64,000 nt of DNA from NCBI RefSeq assembly GCF_002440635.1, contig NZ_DJUW01000016.1, forward strand, positions 118,130-182,129, written 5' to 3'. Origin of the DNA: Novosphingobium sp. UBA6272. GTDB taxonomy: Bacteria; Pseudomonadota; Alphaproteobacteria; Sphingomonadales; Sphingomonadaceae. Below are positions 47,869-56,848 of the stretch, one piece after another (positions within the stretch are counted from its first letter, which is position 1; each line of letters opens with the position of its first letter). The notes under the pieces were generated by a model, which had not been told where the DNA came from, searched no databases, and was given only the letters and a program-made list of their open reading frames with translations. A program made the position numbers and the translations under genes.

Positions 47869-48962
47869 ACCGTCCGCTCGCTGCCGCCCCATGCGATCCA
47901 CGCGCCGTGGGGATGCGCGCGGGTTACGATCTCGCCCGCATCGCCGCCCGGCCAGTAACGCACCACCATTTCGTGGACGTGCAACACACGGTTGGCTTCT
48001 AGCGCGATCCAGGCCAGCGGCCGCTCAGGCGTGGCGTGCGCGCCAGCGGCCTCCATCGCGGCGATGACCCGGGCCTGTTGATCGGCCGGCACATATTGCC
48101 AGACGATCGAATGCATCAGCACCCGTGTTGTGCCTTCGGCCTGCGGCTTCGCCATTTCGGCATCGACAAAATCGGCCGCGTTCATATGGGCGAGATCGGG
48201 CGGTTGTTTCGTCGCTTCAGCAATTGCGGCCTCGATCCGTTCGAACCGGACGGTGTGCTCGGGCCAGATGTAGGCCTTGAGCCGAAGCGCCTTCTCGGGA
48301 TCGGCCAGATCAACCGGCGCGACGTCGCAGCCCTTGGTCGAGACGATCTCTATCTCGCGAGCAGGCGGTGCATCGCCCTGCCATTCCGGCGCAAACCGGA
48401 TGGCCCCCGGCTCCGGCCCGACCTGCACCCCGCCCAGGTCATAGTGATAGCGATCGAGCATCAGGTTGATCCCGGCGCTCGATCCAATCTCGAGGCACTC
48501 GAACCGCGGCGGCAGGCCCTTGTCGGCCAGCCACAGCATCGCGGCGATGAAATTGGCTGAGCGCCCCGCTTCATTGGTCTGCGGCGGACCATCGAGCCAG
48601 GGCAGCAATTCCGCCTCATGCCGGTGAAGCGCTTCGGCGACGATTGCGGCATCGTCCACCCCGCGCTGCCCGGTATAGATCGCAGCAAGCGCTGGCTGGG
48701 TCCCTTTCAGATGCAGCGAATGCAGTCCGCCCGCCACACGCAAAGGCAGGGCATCAGCCAGCGGCGCCCCCTCCCAAGCGCGGACCCGGTCCAGTACCGC
48801 ACCGCCTTCGCCCCGCTCGATCAGGTCACGCAGCGCAGCGCAGATCCGTGCGGTCCGGTCCGCGCCCGAGGCGGTACAATAGGCCACCTGGTTGTCGAAT
48901 GCCGCAGCGACGATCCCCTCGCCGCTCGCGTTGATGTCGATGAACTGGTATTTCTCCGCCAT
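47865..48962 (-). CDS. DUF2332 family protein
   Basis: 365 aa from ATG 48962, preceded by AGGAGG. The frame is open further upstream, but that part is basic, unrelated sequence. The family (COG4427-like) is recognised from 'VAGGLHSLHLKGTQPALAAI', then 'PPQTNEAGRSANFI' and 'LEIGSSAGINLMLDRYHYDL'. 'RVLMHSIVWQYVP' lies further on. The 'EIGSSAGINL' segment looks like a Rossmann methyltransferase SAM loop, so a methyltransferase-like fold is plausible (inference). No established function. Confidence 0.88.
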   Translation of the reverse strand: MAEKYQFIDINASGEGIVAAAFDNQVAYCTASGADRTARICAALRDLIERGEGGAVLDRVRAWEGAPLADALPLRVAGGLHSLHLKGTQPALAAIYTGQRGVDDAAIVAEALHRHEAELLPWLDGPPQTNEAGRSANFIAAMLWLADKGLPPRFECLEIGSSAGINLMLDRYHYDLGGVQVGPEPGAIRFAPEWQGDAPPAREIEIVSTKGCDVAPVDLADPEKALRLKAYIWPEHTVRFERIEAAIAEATKQPPDLAHMNAADFVDAEMAKPQAEGTTRVLMHSIVWQYVPADQQARVIAAMEAAGAHATPERPLAWIALEANRVLHVHEMVVRYWPGGDAGEIVTRAHPHGAWIAWGGSERTV

Positions 48963-49084
48963 CGCTGGTTCCTCCTGCTTATTGCTGCAGATGCGAACTT
49001 GCTGCGCTTTTTTGCTGCGCCGCACAAGGAAATTCAGCACGGCTCCTTGCCCTTTTTGGCCCCGCACCGTAAGGGCGGCGCGCT

Positions 49085-49741
49085 ATGCCAGACGCGCTGA
49101 CCTTCGCCGTACCCAAGGGCCGCATCCTCGATGAGGCGCTGCCGCTGATGGCCCGCGCCGGGGTGGTTCCCGAAGCGGGCTTTCATGACAAGGGCAACCG
49201 CGCCCTGTCCTTCGCCTGCGAAGGCAGCGACATGCGGCTGATCCGCGTCCGCGCTTTCGATGTGGCGACCTTCGTTGCGCACGGCGCGGCACAGCTTGGC
49301 ATCGTCGGTTCCGACGTGGTCGAGGAATTTGCCTACCCCGATCTCTACGCGCCGGTCGATCTGGCGATCGGTCATTGTCGGCTGTCGGTCGCCGAACCCG
49401 AAGGGCAGATCGGCACCAGCACCCACGTCAGCCACCTGCGCGTCGCGAGCAAGTACCCCAACCTGACCCGCCGCCATTTTGAGCGGCTGGGTGTACAGGC
49501 CGAAGTGGTCAAGCTCAACGGCGCGATGGAACTCGCCCCCGGGCTCGGCCTCGCCAGCCGGATCGTCGATCTGGTTTCGACTGGGCGCACGCTCAAGGAC
49601 AATGGCCTGGTTGAGACCAGCAGGATCCTCGATGTCTCGGCGCGGCTGATCGTCAACCGCGCCGCGCTCAAAACCGATGAGCGCGTGGCCGAGCTGGTTG
49701 AGCGGTTTCGCGCCCTTGCAGCCGAGCAGAAGGCCGCCTGA
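49085..49741 (+). CDS. hisG: ATP phosphoribosyltransferase, short form
   Basis: 218 aa. HisG catalyses the first step of histidine synthesis, joining ATP and PRPP. It is the short form, which lacks the regulatory C-terminal domain and needs HisZ; hisZ is not in the window. Motifs include 'FAVPKGRILDEALPL', 'ELAPGLGLASRIVDLVSTGR' (the PRPP-binding loop) and 'LKDNGLVE'. The stop shares one base with hisD (TGATG). Confidence 0.95.
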   Translation: MPDALTFAVPKGRILDEALPLMARAGVVPEAGFHDKGNRALSFACEGSDMRLIRVRAFDVATFVAHGAAQLGIVGSDVVEEFAYPDLYAPVDLAIGHCRLSVAEPEGQIGTSTHVSHLRVASKYPNLTRRHFERLGVQAEVVKLNGAMELAPGLGLASRIVDLVSTGRTLKDNGLVETSRILDVSARLIVNRAALKTDERVAELVERFRALAAEQKAA

Positions 49742-51033
49742 TGCTCCGCCTCAACACCCGGGACCCAGGCTTCGAGCAGGCGTTCAAGCGCCTCGTCTCT
49801 GACCGGCGCGAGAGCGGTGATGACGTCGCCCGCGATGTCCAGGTGATCCTCAGCGATGTGCGCAACCGCGGCGATGCTGCGCTGGTCGACATGACCGCGC
49901 GCTGGGACGGCCACCAGCTGTCCAGCGACGCAGATTGGCAGTTCGGGGCCGAGCAATGCCGCGAAGCATTCGATGCGCTCAAGCCCGATCTGCGCGCGGC
50001 GTTGGAACTTGCCGCGCAGCGGATCCGGGCCTTCCACGAAAAGCAACTGCCCAAGAACCGCGACGAAACCGATGATCTGGGCGTGCGGATGGGGGCAAAG
50101 TGGCGCGCGGTCGATGCTGCCGGTCTATATGTTCCGGGTGGCCGCGCGGCCTATCCCTCCTCGCTGCTGATGAACGCAATCCCGGCGAAAGTAGCCGGGG
50201 TCGAGCGGCTGGTGGTGGTGACCCCAACCCCCAAGGGCCAGGTCAACCCGCTCGTGCTCGCTGCAGCGCACCTTGCCGGTGTCGACGAGGTTTGGCGGGT
50301 TGGCGGAGCGCAGGCGGTGGCCGCGCTCGCCTATGGCACCCAGCGGATCAAGCCGGTCGACGTGATAACCGGCCCCGGCAACGCCTGGGTCGCCGAGGCA
50401 AAGCGCCAACTGTTCGGCGTGGTCGGGATCGACATGGTCGCCGGGCCGAGCGAAATCCTGCTGATCGCCGATGGCCAGAACGACCCCGAATGGACCGCCG
50501 CGGACCTGCTCAGCCAGGCCGAGCACGATCCTGCTGCCCAGTCGATCCTGATCACCGACGATCCGCTGTTCGCCGATACCGTCGCTGACCGGATCGGAGT
50601 GGAGCTGGCAATGCTGCCGACCGCGCGGGTCGCGGCGGAAAGCTGGAATACTCACGGCACGATCATCGAAGTCACCAGTCTGGACGAAGCACCGGCCCTG
50701 GCCAATGCGCTCGCCGCCGAACACGTCCAGATCGCGACCGACAATCCAGAGAAGCTGTTCAAGGCGATCCGCCATGCCGGTTCGGTCTTCCTCGGCCGGA
50801 TGACTCCGGAAGCGGTCGGCGACTATGTTGCCGGCCCCAATCACGTCCTCCCGACCGGACGCCGCGCGCGGTTCTCGTCCGGGCTGTCGGTGCTTGATTT
50901 CATGAAGCGGACCAGCTTCATCCAACTGGACGAAGCCGCGCTGAAAGCGATCGGTCCGGCCGCGATCGAGCTGGCCGATGCAGAAGGGCTGACCGCGCAT
51001 GCGCGCTCGATCGAAGTGAGGTTAGGAATATGA
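49741..51033 (+). CDS. hisD: Histidinol dehydrogenase
   Basis: 430 aa. HisD performs the last two oxidations from histidinol to histidine with NAD and zinc. Signatures are 'RAVDAAGLYVPGGRAAYPSS', 'VDVITGPGNAWVAEAKRQLF', 'GIDMVAGPSEILLIAD' and 'LLSQAEHDPAAQSI' (zinc ligands Gln and His). 'GPNHVLPTGRRARFSSGLSV' follows near the C-terminus. It is coupled to hisG and overlaps nusB by 4 bp. Its catalysis is cytoplasmic. Confidence 0.96.
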   Translation: MLRLNTRDPGFEQAFKRLVSDRRESGDDVARDVQVILSDVRNRGDAALVDMTARWDGHQLSSDADWQFGAEQCREAFDALKPDLRAALELAAQRIRAFHEKQLPKNRDETDDLGVRMGAKWRAVDAAGLYVPGGRAAYPSSLLMNAIPAKVAGVERLVVVTPTPKGQVNPLVLAAAHLAGVDEVWRVGGAQAVAALAYGTQRIKPVDVITGPGNAWVAEAKRQLFGVVGIDMVAGPSEILLIADGQNDPEWTAADLLSQAEHDPAAQSILITDDPLFADTVADRIGVELAMLPTARVAAESWNTHGTIIEVTSLDEAPALANALAAEHVQIATDNPEKLFKAIRHAGSVFLGRMTPEAVGDYVAGPNHVLPTGRRARFSSGLSVLDFMKRTSFIQLDEAALKAIGPAAIELADAEGLTAHARSIEVRLGI

Positions 51034-51476
51034 AAGGTGCCGCCAAGGCCCGCTCCGCCGCGCGGCTTGCCGCTGTCCAGGCGCTCTACCAGGTCGAGAT
51101 GGAGGCAACCCCGCTCGCCCAGCTGCTCGATGAGTTCCATCGCCACCGGCTCGGCGCGGAGATCGAGGGCGACCAATATGCCCAGGCCGAGACCGCGTTC
51201 TTCGACGATGTGGTGCGAGGCGTCGGCGCCCGCCGCGACGAGATCGACGAGCTGCTCTCCGCCAAGCTCGCCGAAGGCTGGCGGATCGATCGGCTCGACA
51301 AGACCATGCTGCAGATCCTGCGCGCTGGCACCTGGGAACTGCTCGCCCGCGCCGACGTGCCCACTGGCAGCGCGATCAGCGAATACGTCGACGTCGCCCA
51401 CGCCTTCTTCGAAGCGCGCGAGGCGAAGTTCGTCAACGGCGTGCTGGATGCGGTGGCCAAGGTGGCGCGGGCCTGA
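51030..51476 (+). CDS. nusB: Transcription antitermination factor NusB
   Basis: 148 aa. NusB binds boxA RNA with ribosomal protein S10 and supports rRNA antitermination. The family is clear from 'ARSAARLAAVQALYQVEMEA', then 'RIDRLDKTMLQILRAGTWEL' and 'SEYVDVAHAFFEAREAKFVN' followed by 'GVLDAVA'. The four-base overlap with hisD and the CTGA overlap with thiL place it in a four-gene transcript. Confidence 0.95.
   Translation: MKGAAKARSAARLAAVQALYQVEMEATPLAQLLDEFHRHRLGAEIEGDQYAQAETAFFDDVVRGVGARRDEIDELLSAKLAEGWRIDRLDKTMLQILRAGTWELLARADVPTGSAISEYVDVAHAFFEAREAKFVNGVLDAVAKVARA
51459..51465 (+). promoter_or_regulatory. Shine-Dalgarno sequence for the CTG start of thiL
   Basis: AAGGTGG lies 7 bases before CTG 51473, within the end of nusB. 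The placement is as expected for a coupled gene and supports CTG as the initiation codon. Confidence 0.5.
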
Positions 51477-52339
51477 GCGGCGAATCCGCCTTCCTTGGCG
51501 CTCTGCGGGCAATCGCCACGCATCCCGCCGCACGTGGCCTCGCTGACGATTGCGCGGTGCTGGATTTCGGCAACGAAACCCTTGTCCTGACTCACGATAC
51601 GATGGTCGAAGGCGTCCACTTCCTTCCCGGACAAAGCGGGGAGGATCTGGCCTGGAAACTGGTGGCCAGCAATCTGTCGGACCTTGCCGCCAAGGGCGCG
51701 GAGCCTGTCGGTGTGCTGCTGTCCTACCAGCTGGGCAACGATGATGCCGACTTTGCCGCGGGGCTCGATCGCGCCCTAGCCCATTACGGCGTGGCACTGC
51801 TGGGTGGGGACACCGTCTCCGCCAACGGACCGCGCACCCTGGGGTTGACCGCAATCGGCCGGGCGACCTTCCGTCCGGTGCCGTCACGGAGCGGCGCCCA
51901 AGTCGGCGATGCAGTCTGGCTGACCGGTCCGGTCGGCGGGGCGATGCTGGGTCTTGAGGCGCTGCAATCGGGTCAAGGCGATTCCCGGCTCTATCGCCGC
52001 GGGCAGGCCCTGCTGGCTGAAGGCCAGGCGCTTGCGCCCATCGTCAGCGCGATGATGGATGTCTCGGACGGTCTGCTGCTCGATGCCCGGCGTATGGCCA
52101 CCGCATCGGACGTCACTATAGCGCTGGAACGAATGGCCGTTCCGATCGCCACCCCGGAAGAGCGCCGCGACGCCGCGCTGCGCTGGGGCGAAGACTACCA
52201 GTTGCTGTTCACCGTCCCGGCAGACGCCGTGATTCCGGTCCCAGCGCACCCGATCGGAACGGTCACTTCTCGCGGTCCTGAGCCGCTGCTACTTGACGGC
52301 GCACCGCCGGCCGGCCAACTCGGCTACGAGCACGGCTGA
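51473..52339 (+). CDS. thiL: Thiamine-monophosphate kinase with apparent CTG start
   Basis: 288 aa if it starts at CTG 51473, which overlaps the nusB stop as CTGA. The first conventional start codon in frame, GTG 51557, would remove 28 residues including the Mg-ATP ligands Asp25 and Asp26 in 'RGLADDCAVLDFG', so it cannot give an active enzyme. The upstream part reads like the normal family N-terminus ('SGESAFLGALRAIATHPAAR'). AAGGTGG at 51459-51465 lies 7 bases before CTG. Other motifs are 'THDTMVEGVHF', 'AKGAEPVGVLLSYQL' and 'LLGGDTVSANGP', then 'MDVSDGLLLDARRM'. ThiL phosphorylates thiamine monophosphate to the diphosphate. Confidence 0.88.
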   Translation: MSGESAFLGALRAIATHPAARGLADDCAVLDFGNETLVLTHDTMVEGVHFLPGQSGEDLAWKLVASNLSDLAAKGAEPVGVLLSYQLGNDDADFAAGLDRALAHYGVALLGGDTVSANGPRTLGLTAIGRATFRPVPSRSGAQVGDAVWLTGPVGGAMLGLEALQSGQGDSRLYRRGQALLAEGQALAPIVSAMMDVSDGLLLDARRMATASDVTIALERMAVPIATPEERRDAALRWGEDYQLLFTVPADAVIPVPAHPIGTVTSRGPEPLLLDGAPPAGQLGYEHG

Positions 52340-52365
52340 AATCCCCGGCAAAGCGCCATCCGGCG

Positions 52366-52392
52366 TTGCATTGCCGCGAATCCCCCCTATAG
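52366..52392 (+). promoter_or_regulatory. Possible hppA promoter
   Basis: TTGCAT (52366-52371) and CTATAG (52387-52392) are separated by 15 bp in the 123 bp gap before hppA. The match to a sigma-70 type promoter is only moderate and the spacing is short, so this is a weak call. Confidence 0.35.
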
Positions 52393-52462
52393 CTCTCGCC
52401 CGGCTGCCTCGCGGACTGGCGGGGCGGAAGTTTTGGGAACCAATAACAAGGGGGAGCTTCCC

Positions 52463-54553
52463 GTGAATCTAGTCACGATCTCCATTTTGCTGGGGCTGCT
52501 GGCCATTGTCTATGGCTTCGTCACCAGCCGCCAGGTGCTGAATTCACCGGCGGGCAATGAAAAGATGCAGGAAATCGCCGCCGCCATTCAGGAAGGCGCG
52601 CAAGCCTACCTGAAGCGCCAATATACCTCCATCGCAGTGGTGGGCGTGATTGTGGCGGTGATCGTTGCCTGGGCACTGGGGCCGATTTCGGCTGCCGGCT
52701 TCCTGATCGGCGCGATCCTGTCGGGCGTTGCCGGCTTCATCGGGATGAACATCTCGGTCCGCGCCAACGTGCGCACGGCCGCAGCTGCGCAGACCAGTCT
52801 GCAGGCCGGCCTGACCATGGCATTCCGCGCCGGTGCGATCACCGGTCTCTTGGTGGCGGGCCTTGCCCTCCTCGCGATCGCGGTGTTCTTCTGGTATTTG
52901 ACCGCGCAGATGGGTCTTTCCGTTGACAGCCGCAAGGTTGTGGACGGGCTGGTGGCTCTGGCCTTTGGCGCGTCGTTGATTTCGATCTTCGCGCGTCTGG
53001 GCGGCGGGATCTTCACCAAGGCTGCCGACGTCGGCGCTGACCTGGTCGGCAAGGTCGAAGCGGGCATCCCCGAAGACGATCCACGCAACCCGGCCGTGAT
53101 TGCCGATAACGTGGGCGATAACGTGGGTGACTGCGCCGGCATGGCTGCCGACCTGTTCGAAACCTATGTCGTTACCGTTGGCGCCACCATGGTGCTGACC
53201 GCGCTGCTGCTGAAGGGTGCGGGCGATCTGCTGCCCAACCTGATGGCGCTGCCGCTGCTGATCGGCGGCGTCTGCATCGTCACCTCGATCATCGGCACTT
53301 ATGCCGTGCGTCTTGGCGGCGGCAAGAACGTGATGGGCGCCATGTACAAGGGCTTCCTGCTTACCGCCGTGCTTTCGGTGGGGGCGATCTGGTGGGCCAT
53401 CGGCTATGCCCTGGGCGGCATGGATGCGATGATCCCAGGCACCGAATTCAGCGGCATGGACCTGTTCTGGTGCTCGCTCTTGGGTCTGGTCATCACTGGC
53501 CTGATCATCTGGATCACCGAATACTACACCGGCACCAACTATCGCCCGGTGAAGTCGATCGCCAAGGCTTCGGAGACGGGCCACGGCACCAACGTGATCC
53601 AGGGTCTGGCCATCAGCCTTGAATCGACCGCCCTGCCCACGATCGTGATCGTGGCCGGCATCATCATCGCGCACCAGCTGGCGGGCCTTATGGGCATTGC
53701 CTATGCGGCCACCGCGATGCTGGCTCTGGCCGGGATGGTGGTTGCGCTCGATGCCTATGGTCCGGTGACCGACAATGCCGGCGGCATCGCCGAAATGGCG
53801 GGCCTGGATGACAGCGTGCGTGAAAAGACCGACCTGCTCGACGCGGTTGGCAACACCACCAAGGCTGTCACCAAGGGCTATGCCATCGGTTCGGCCGGCC
53901 TCGCCGCGCTGGTGCTGTTCGCAGCTTACACCACCGACCTGCGGGAATTCTTCCCGAACCTGACGGTGAACTTCAGCCTTGAAAACCCCTATGTGATCGT
54001 TGGCCTGCTGCTCGGCGCGCTGCTCCCGTACCTGTTCGGTGCGATGGGCATGACCGCCGTGGGCCGTGCCGCCGGTGACGTGGTCAAGGACGTGCGCGAA
54101 CAGTTCCGCGAAAACCCGGGCATCATGACCTATGAGGTCAAGCCGAACTATGCCCGCACCGTCGATCTGGTGACCAAGGCCGCGATCAAGGAAATGATCA
54201 TCCCGTCGTTGCTGCCGGTGGCCGCTCCGCTGGTGGTCTATTTCGTGATCTCCGCCGTTGCCGGCCAGGAAAACGGCTTTGCCGCCCTGGGTGCCCTGCT
54301 TCTGGGCGTGATCGTCGGCGGCCTGTTCGTCGCGATCTCGATGACCTCGGGCGGCGGCGCCTGGGACAATGCCAAGAAGTACATCGAGGACGGCAACCAC
54401 GGCGGTAAGGGCTCTGAAGCCCACAAGGCCGCGGTGACCGGCGACACGGTCGGCGATCCTTACAAGGATACCGCCGGTCCGGCCGTCAATCCGATGATCA
54501 AGATCACCAACATCGTGGCGTTGCTTTTGCTCGCGGCCCTCGCCGCACATTAG
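52463..54553 (+). CDS. hppA: Membrane-bound proton-translocating pyrophosphatase
   Basis: 696 aa from GTG 52463, with AAGGGGGAG at 52448-52456; TTG 52433 would add ten residues. The enzyme couples pyrophosphate hydrolysis to proton export across the inner membrane, with about 16 helices. The D-x7-K-x-E pyrophosphate-binding motif is Asp189-Lys197-Glu199 in 'DVGADLVGKVEAGIPEDDPR', followed by 'NVGDNVGDCAGMAADLFETY'. Lys467 in 'GNTTKAVTKGYAIG' stands at the position that marks potassium-independent members, whereas potassium-dependent ones have Ala there. A strong terminator follows. Confidence 0.96.
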   Translation: MNLVTISILLGLLAIVYGFVTSRQVLNSPAGNEKMQEIAAAIQEGAQAYLKRQYTSIAVVGVIVAVIVAWALGPISAAGFLIGAILSGVAGFIGMNISVRANVRTAAAAQTSLQAGLTMAFRAGAITGLLVAGLALLAIAVFFWYLTAQMGLSVDSRKVVDGLVALAFGASLISIFARLGGGIFTKAADVGADLVGKVEAGIPEDDPRNPAVIADNVGDNVGDCAGMAADLFETYVVTVGATMVLTALLLKGAGDLLPNLMALPLLIGGVCIVTSIIGTYAVRLGGGKNVMGAMYKGFLLTAVLSVGAIWWAIGYALGGMDAMIPGTEFSGMDLFWCSLLGLVITGLIIWITEYYTGTNYRPVKSIAKASETGHGTNVIQGLAISLESTALPTIVIVAGIIIAHQLAGLMGIAYAATAMLALAGMVVALDAYGPVTDNAGGIAEMAGLDDSVREKTDLLDAVGNTTKAVTKGYAIGSAGLAALVLFAAYTTDLREFFPNLTVNFSLENPYVIVGLLLGALLPYLFGAMGMTAVGRAAGDVVKDVREQFRENPGIMTYEVKPNYARTVDLVTKAAIKEMIIPSLLPVAAPLVVYFVISAVAGQENGFAALGALLLGVIVGGLFVAISMTSGGGAWDNAKKYIEDGNHGGKGSEAHKAAVTGDTVGDPYKDTAGPAVNPMIKITNIVALLLLAALAAH

Positions 54554-54580
54554 GCAACTCACCCAGTTGGGGAAAACAAG

Positions 54581-54612
54581 ACCCCGCCCGGAGCGATCCG
54601 GGCGGGGTTTTC
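54581..54612 (+). terminator. Rho-independent terminator after hppA
   Basis: The stem CCCCGCCCGGA (54582-54592) pairs perfectly with TCCGGGCGGGG (54597-54607) around a GCGA loop and is followed by TTTTC. It ends 28 bp after the hppA stop. Confidence 0.93.
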
Positions 54613-54680
54613 GTTTGAACGCAGTGTGCTAGTCTGTATGCATCACTGCCACTTGATCGGCATCAGGAAGGATCGATTGC

Positions 54681-56768
54681 GTGAAATTCTCCAAGCTTAT
54701 CCCTTGCAGCGCGGTCGCTGCTGCACTTGCGATGGTTCTTGCCGCTCCGGCGATTGCACAGACAACGCCGGGCACTCCCATGCCCAACAAGGTTCCGCTG
54801 TCTGCCTTGGCCGAACTCCCCGCAATGCAGGACGTTTCGATTTCCCCTGATGGCACCAAGGCTGCCATAACCTTGGGTAGCGGCAACGATTTCGTTTATG
54901 CGATCATCGATCTGGTAAAGGGCGGCAAGCCCAAGGTCTATGCAACTGCGGCGACCTACAAGGAGGCAGGGCAGCGCTCGGTCCAATCCTATGGTTGGGC
55001 CACTGATCGCTATCTGCTGATCACGCTGTCATCACGCGAAAACCTTTTCGGTCAACGTATCGATCTGCGCCGGTTGGCCGCATACGATGTTGAGACCGGC
55101 AAGACCATCCCGCTTGCCTGGCAAGATACGACTGGCGACGGAGCCAATGTTTTGTTTGTTGACCGCGAAAAGGCACGAATCCTGCTCGCCCGACAGGTTG
55201 ACACCGGCGATACCGAAATGCGCTTCCGGTACCGGGTTGAATGGGTCGATATCGCAACCGGCAAGTCGCTCGACATCGTCCAGCAGCCAAACCCCGTTGT
55301 CGGCGGCTGGTTTGCCGACGCGAGCGGCGTGGTCCGGGTCGGACAATCATCCAATCGCGATACCGGTGAAGAAAAGATGTTGTATCGGTCGAAGGCGGGC
55401 GACCCGATCACGACCGTCCAGAAGGTCAAGGATACGAATTTCACTGGTGCTGGCATGCGCCCGGTGGCCTTCCTTGACGAACCGGACATGGGGATCGTTT
55501 CGAGCAACCACGAAGGCCGCGACGCACTTTACAAAGCCAACATGAAGACGATGACGATCGTCGAGAAGGTGTTCGAAGCCCCGGGTGGCTATGACGCCGG
55601 GGGAGCGATCGTTGATCGATATACCCGCAAGGTCATCGGGTACACTTACTTCAGTGACCGCCGCCATCAGGTCTTCACCGACCCGGCGCTGAAGGAGATC
55701 GGTGCATTTCTTGACGACGGGTTTGGCAAAGGAAATTGGCGGATAGCCTCCTATTCAAAGGGGCACACCAAGCTGATCATCGGTCTTTCGCGGCCCAACC
55801 AGATGGAGGCCTTCTATCTGTACGACACGGCATCGGGCCAGATGCAGCTGATCGGGCATGAAAATGCAACGATCAAGGACGGCTTGATGAACCCCGTATC
55901 GGCGATCCGTTACAAGGCCAGCGACGGATTGGAGATCGAGGCCGTGGTCACCATGCCGCGGCTGCGCGCCGGGCAAAAGAAGTTGCCGGTTGTAGTGCTT
56001 ACACACGGCGGACCCTATGGGGTTCGTGACTATGCCGAATATGATCAATGGGCCCAGTCCATTGCCGAGCAAGGCTATGTCGTGGTTCAGCCAAATTATC
56101 GCGGCTCGGGCGGCTATGGGACGGAGTTTGTCAAAGCTGGTCGCAAGGACGGTTTCGGCACCCGGATGCAGGACGACCTCAACGATGTCGTCGATCATTT
56201 GGGCGCACAGGGCATTGTCGATCCTTCCCGGGCCTGCATGATGGGCTGGTCTTACGGCGGCTATGCTTCGGCCCGCGCCGCCCAGCGAGATGCCGCCCGT
56301 TGGCGGTGCACGATCGCAGGGGCTGGGGTTTATGACCTGCCGATGATGCGTGACTATGATCAGGGCTATCTGGGTTCGTTTGGCGCAAACTATCTGGCCA
56401 AGGGTGCAGCGTCACTGAACGACGTCTCCCCCGCCCGCAATGCCGGGGGCAAATGGTCACCGATCCTTGTGGTTCACGGCGTTCGCGATCCTCGGGTTCC
56501 GATCGCTCAAGGCCGTGCCTTGGCGGGTGCTCTGCGAGCAGCGGGCAAAAAGGAAGGCGTCGAATTTGCCTATATCGAGCAGCCGAAAAATGGTCACTAC
56601 AGCGTATTCTTCACCAAGGAAGAACGGATTGAGTGGCTGGGCAGCACGGCGGCCTGGCTGGACAAATTCAATCCGGCCTATGTCCAGTCCGACCCCGACT
56701 ACGCAAAGCGGCCGCCCGCCGATCCGGACGTGACCGCGATGGCGCAGCGCCTTTTCACGGTCAAATAG
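54681..56768 (+). CDS. S9 family (prolyl oligopeptidase) serine peptidase, secreted
   Basis: 695 aa from GTG 54681. A Sec signal peptide (MKFSKLIPCSAVAAALAMVL then APAIAQ) predicts periplasmic location. The N-terminal part is a beta-propeller with 'MQDVSISPDGTKAAITLGSG'. The C-terminal alpha/beta-hydrolase domain has Ser524 in 'MMGWSYGGYAS', Asp603 in 'VHGVRDPRVPI' and His639 in 'KNGHYSVF'. It resembles S9C acylaminoacyl peptidases or dipeptidyl peptidases. A role in peptide use is likely. The terminator at 56803-56848 closes the transcript. Confidence 0.92.
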   Translation: MKFSKLIPCSAVAAALAMVLAAPAIAQTTPGTPMPNKVPLSALAELPAMQDVSISPDGTKAAITLGSGNDFVYAIIDLVKGGKPKVYATAATYKEAGQRSVQSYGWATDRYLLITLSSRENLFGQRIDLRRLAAYDVETGKTIPLAWQDTTGDGANVLFVDREKARILLARQVDTGDTEMRFRYRVEWVDIATGKSLDIVQQPNPVVGGWFADASGVVRVGQSSNRDTGEEKMLYRSKAGDPITTVQKVKDTNFTGAGMRPVAFLDEPDMGIVSSNHEGRDALYKANMKTMTIVEKVFEAPGGYDAGGAIVDRYTRKVIGYTYFSDRRHQVFTDPALKEIGAFLDDGFGKGNWRIASYSKGHTKLIIGLSRPNQMEAFYLYDTASGQMQLIGHENATIKDGLMNPVSAIRYKASDGLEIEAVVTMPRLRAGQKKLPVVVLTHGGPYGVRDYAEYDQWAQSIAEQGYVVVQPNYRGSGGYGTEFVKAGRKDGFGTRMQDDLNDVVDHLGAQGIVDPSRACMMGWSYGGYASARAAQRDAARWRCTIAGAGVYDLPMMRDYDQGYLGSFGANYLAKGAASLNDVSPARNAGGKWSPILVVHGVRDPRVPIAQGRALAGALRAAGKKEGVEFAYIEQPKNGHYSVFFTKEERIEWLGSTAAWLDKFNPAYVQSDPDYAKRPPADPDVTAMAQRLFTVK

Positions 56769-56802
56769 GGCCCGTTAGCCATTCCTTGGCACTTGATGGC
56801 TA

Positions 56803-56848
56803 AACCCCCTGTCCAGCCGAATTTTCCGGCTGGCGCAGGGGGTTTTGC
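56803..56848 (+). terminator. Rho-independent terminator after the S9 peptidase gene
   Basis: The outer stem AACCCCCTG (56803-56811) pairs with CAGGGGGTT (56836-56844), and the inner stem CCAGCCG (56813-56819) pairs with CGGCTGG (56827-56833) around AATTTTC. A short T-rich tail (TTGCTT) follows. It runs up to the start of the next gene. Confidence 0.88.

Noticed and set aside
52544..54562. A 672-codon open frame on the minus strand
   Set aside because: It lies wholly antisense to hppA, is rich in His, Gln, Asp and Arg with no domain, and arises from the high-GC codon pattern of the real gene.
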